Shown one piece after another: positions 63,241-64,000 of a stretch of 64,000 bases of DNA. This DNA comes from Vicia villosa. Lineage: Eukaryota; Streptophyta; Magnoliopsida; Fabales; Fabaceae. The stretch covers positions 142,786,731 to 142,850,730 of the forward strand of contig NC_081180.1 in assembly GCF_029867415.1 (NCBI RefSeq), given 5' to 3'. Within the stretch, counting starts at the first letter, position 1. Every line of letters begins with the position of its first letter. Position numbers and translations under genes: made by a program. The notes under the pieces were generated by a model. It was not told where the DNA came from and searched no databases. It saw only the letters and a list, made by a program, of their open reading frames with translations.

Positions 63241-64000
63241 GCTTTGGGTGAAAGGACAAACAATGTTTTGATAGATGCCAAGTAAGTTGGGCTTTGATCT
63301 CAAGGTAAAGACGTAAATGAGTATGAATTTTGTTTAGATGCATGATTTTTTTGAATTTTCTATGCATGATATGTGAATGATGAATGTAATGCAATTGATT
63401 ATGACAACTGAGAGAGAATCTTTTGTGAGGGAAGATTGGAACTCTGATTCTTCCACACAAGAACATTGCCAAGTTAGTTTTGTCACACTGATGATCCCTT
63501 TTGGGAAGGACTGATAAACTGCTCGGGGATCGCTGAAGAAAACTGCCCCTGATTGACTGCTTGTTAACTGATCCTGGCTTCAGTTTCTTGAAATGAATGT
63601 CGGGAACACTTGCCCCAATATAAATCTTGAACAATAGGATCTTGAAGTAATGTGCCCCTGATAGGATCACTGATCAAGTCTCTTGACTGTTTGAACTTCC
63701 TTGGAAGATGAGTACTCGCTTGCAAATAAAATGTTCATTCAAAAATGGTAATTTTAATGCAATGCTCCAAAGCATATTTTGAAATCAAAAATCATTGTAG
63801 GAATGATATTATTGATGTAGAGAAAATGAATCAAATGTCCACACACGATGGTCTAGACAATCAAAGTGATGGATAAAGCAAAAGGTATGGTAAAACAAAT
63901 GAATTGCAAAAATCTTTAGGAGTCAGGTTAACGCAACCTTGTTGTAGTATGCTTTCAAAATAAACCTTGCTTCAATTAGGTCTTTTGAAGGTTGTAACGT
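63241..64000. other. Gene-free tail of the window
   Basis: Continuation of the Tat/Ogre-like element. Repeated GCCCCTGAT phrases occur at about 63544 and 63652. No coding region is recognised. Confidence 0.4.

Larger units (their letters stand above)
59276..64000 (+). mobile_element. Tat/Ogre-like Ty3/gypsy element, LTR and 5' region (cut by the window end)
   Basis: Begins TGTAGCGGTAAAAATGTGAC exactly at the break in the Sirevirus LTR. The phrase GTTCGGGAGTCGGTTAAGCA followed by GGTATTAGCACCCCTC (about 59433-59476) is one I associate with very long LTRs of legume Tat/Ogre elements. A candidate LTR end is GGGGTGCGACA at 62348-62358 (3.1-kb LTR), but no primer site is recognisable after it, so the LTR may be longer. 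A GC-richer stretch with CT-rich text (60840-61100) looks like a transcribed leader. No gag or pol lies in the window. Confidence 0.65.

Noticed and set aside
1..64000. CRISPR arrays, bacterial operons, ribosomal RNA genes
   Set aside because: None found. The tandem repeats are irregular and lie inside plant transposons, and the overall content is plant nuclear.

Overview
This window is eudicot nuclear DNA and almost entirely transposable elements. Several families look like those of papilionoid legumes of the pea/vetch/clover type: Sireviruses with an envelope-like ORF, CACTA elements rich in AGCGCTTTT repeats, a Tat/Ogre-like LTR, and plant mobile domain genes. That family resemblance is my recall, not a database result. 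The only gene that looks intact and cellular is a U2 spliceosomal RNA gene (9429-9624, minus strand). No host protein gene is complete.

Layout. (1) 1-13029 and 22177-24510 are a local segmental duplication in three copies. Copy A is 1-3590. Copy B (10425-11882) is nearly identical to the first 1.3 kb of A. Copy C (11883-13029, resuming at 22177) is older and more diverged. Small DNA transposons can be seen against empty sites in the sister copies: a CACTA element in A (2443-2888), a hAT-like MITE in B (11540-11705) and a GGGCC-terminated MITE in C (23356-23808). The U2 gene lies between A and B. (2) 13030-22171 is Sirevirus element 1 (plus strand), inserted in copy C with 5-bp target duplication GACTC. 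(3) 25930-26530 is a decayed Ty3/gypsy gag. (4) 26875-36733 is a 9.9-kb Mutator-like element with a perfect 9-bp target duplication. It carries a second, nested Mutator-like element holding a fragment of a DUF707 gene (27802-30274), a solo LTR (31288-32525), a CACTA element (32875-35367) and a Helitron 3' end (36146). (5) 37150-50381 is a plant mobile domain (PMD) pseudogene on the minus strand, split by a CACTA element (37738-49013) that is itself split by Sirevirus element 2 (38769-48027, minus strand). (6) 50642-59275 is Sirevirus element 3 (plus strand), whose 3' LTR is broken at 59276 by a Tat/Ogre-like element running off the window.

How the parts relate. The three Sireviruses share LTRs, a tRNA-Met-type primer site, gag, an envelope-like ORF, a triplet of 20-bp-spaced polypurine tracts and a final polypurine tract, but none encodes reverse transcriptase or RNase H. 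Elements 1 and 2 share the same loss of protease, integrase and reverse transcriptase, yet have almost identical LTR pairs. They therefore look like recently mobile, non-autonomous elements supplied in trans. Element 2 keeps both gag (637 codons) and the envelope-like ORF (913 codons) open. Element 3 keeps protease and integrase but has lost the gag zinc knuckle and has two in-frame stops in its envelope-like ORF.

All similarity statements were made by eye; no alignment or database search was run.
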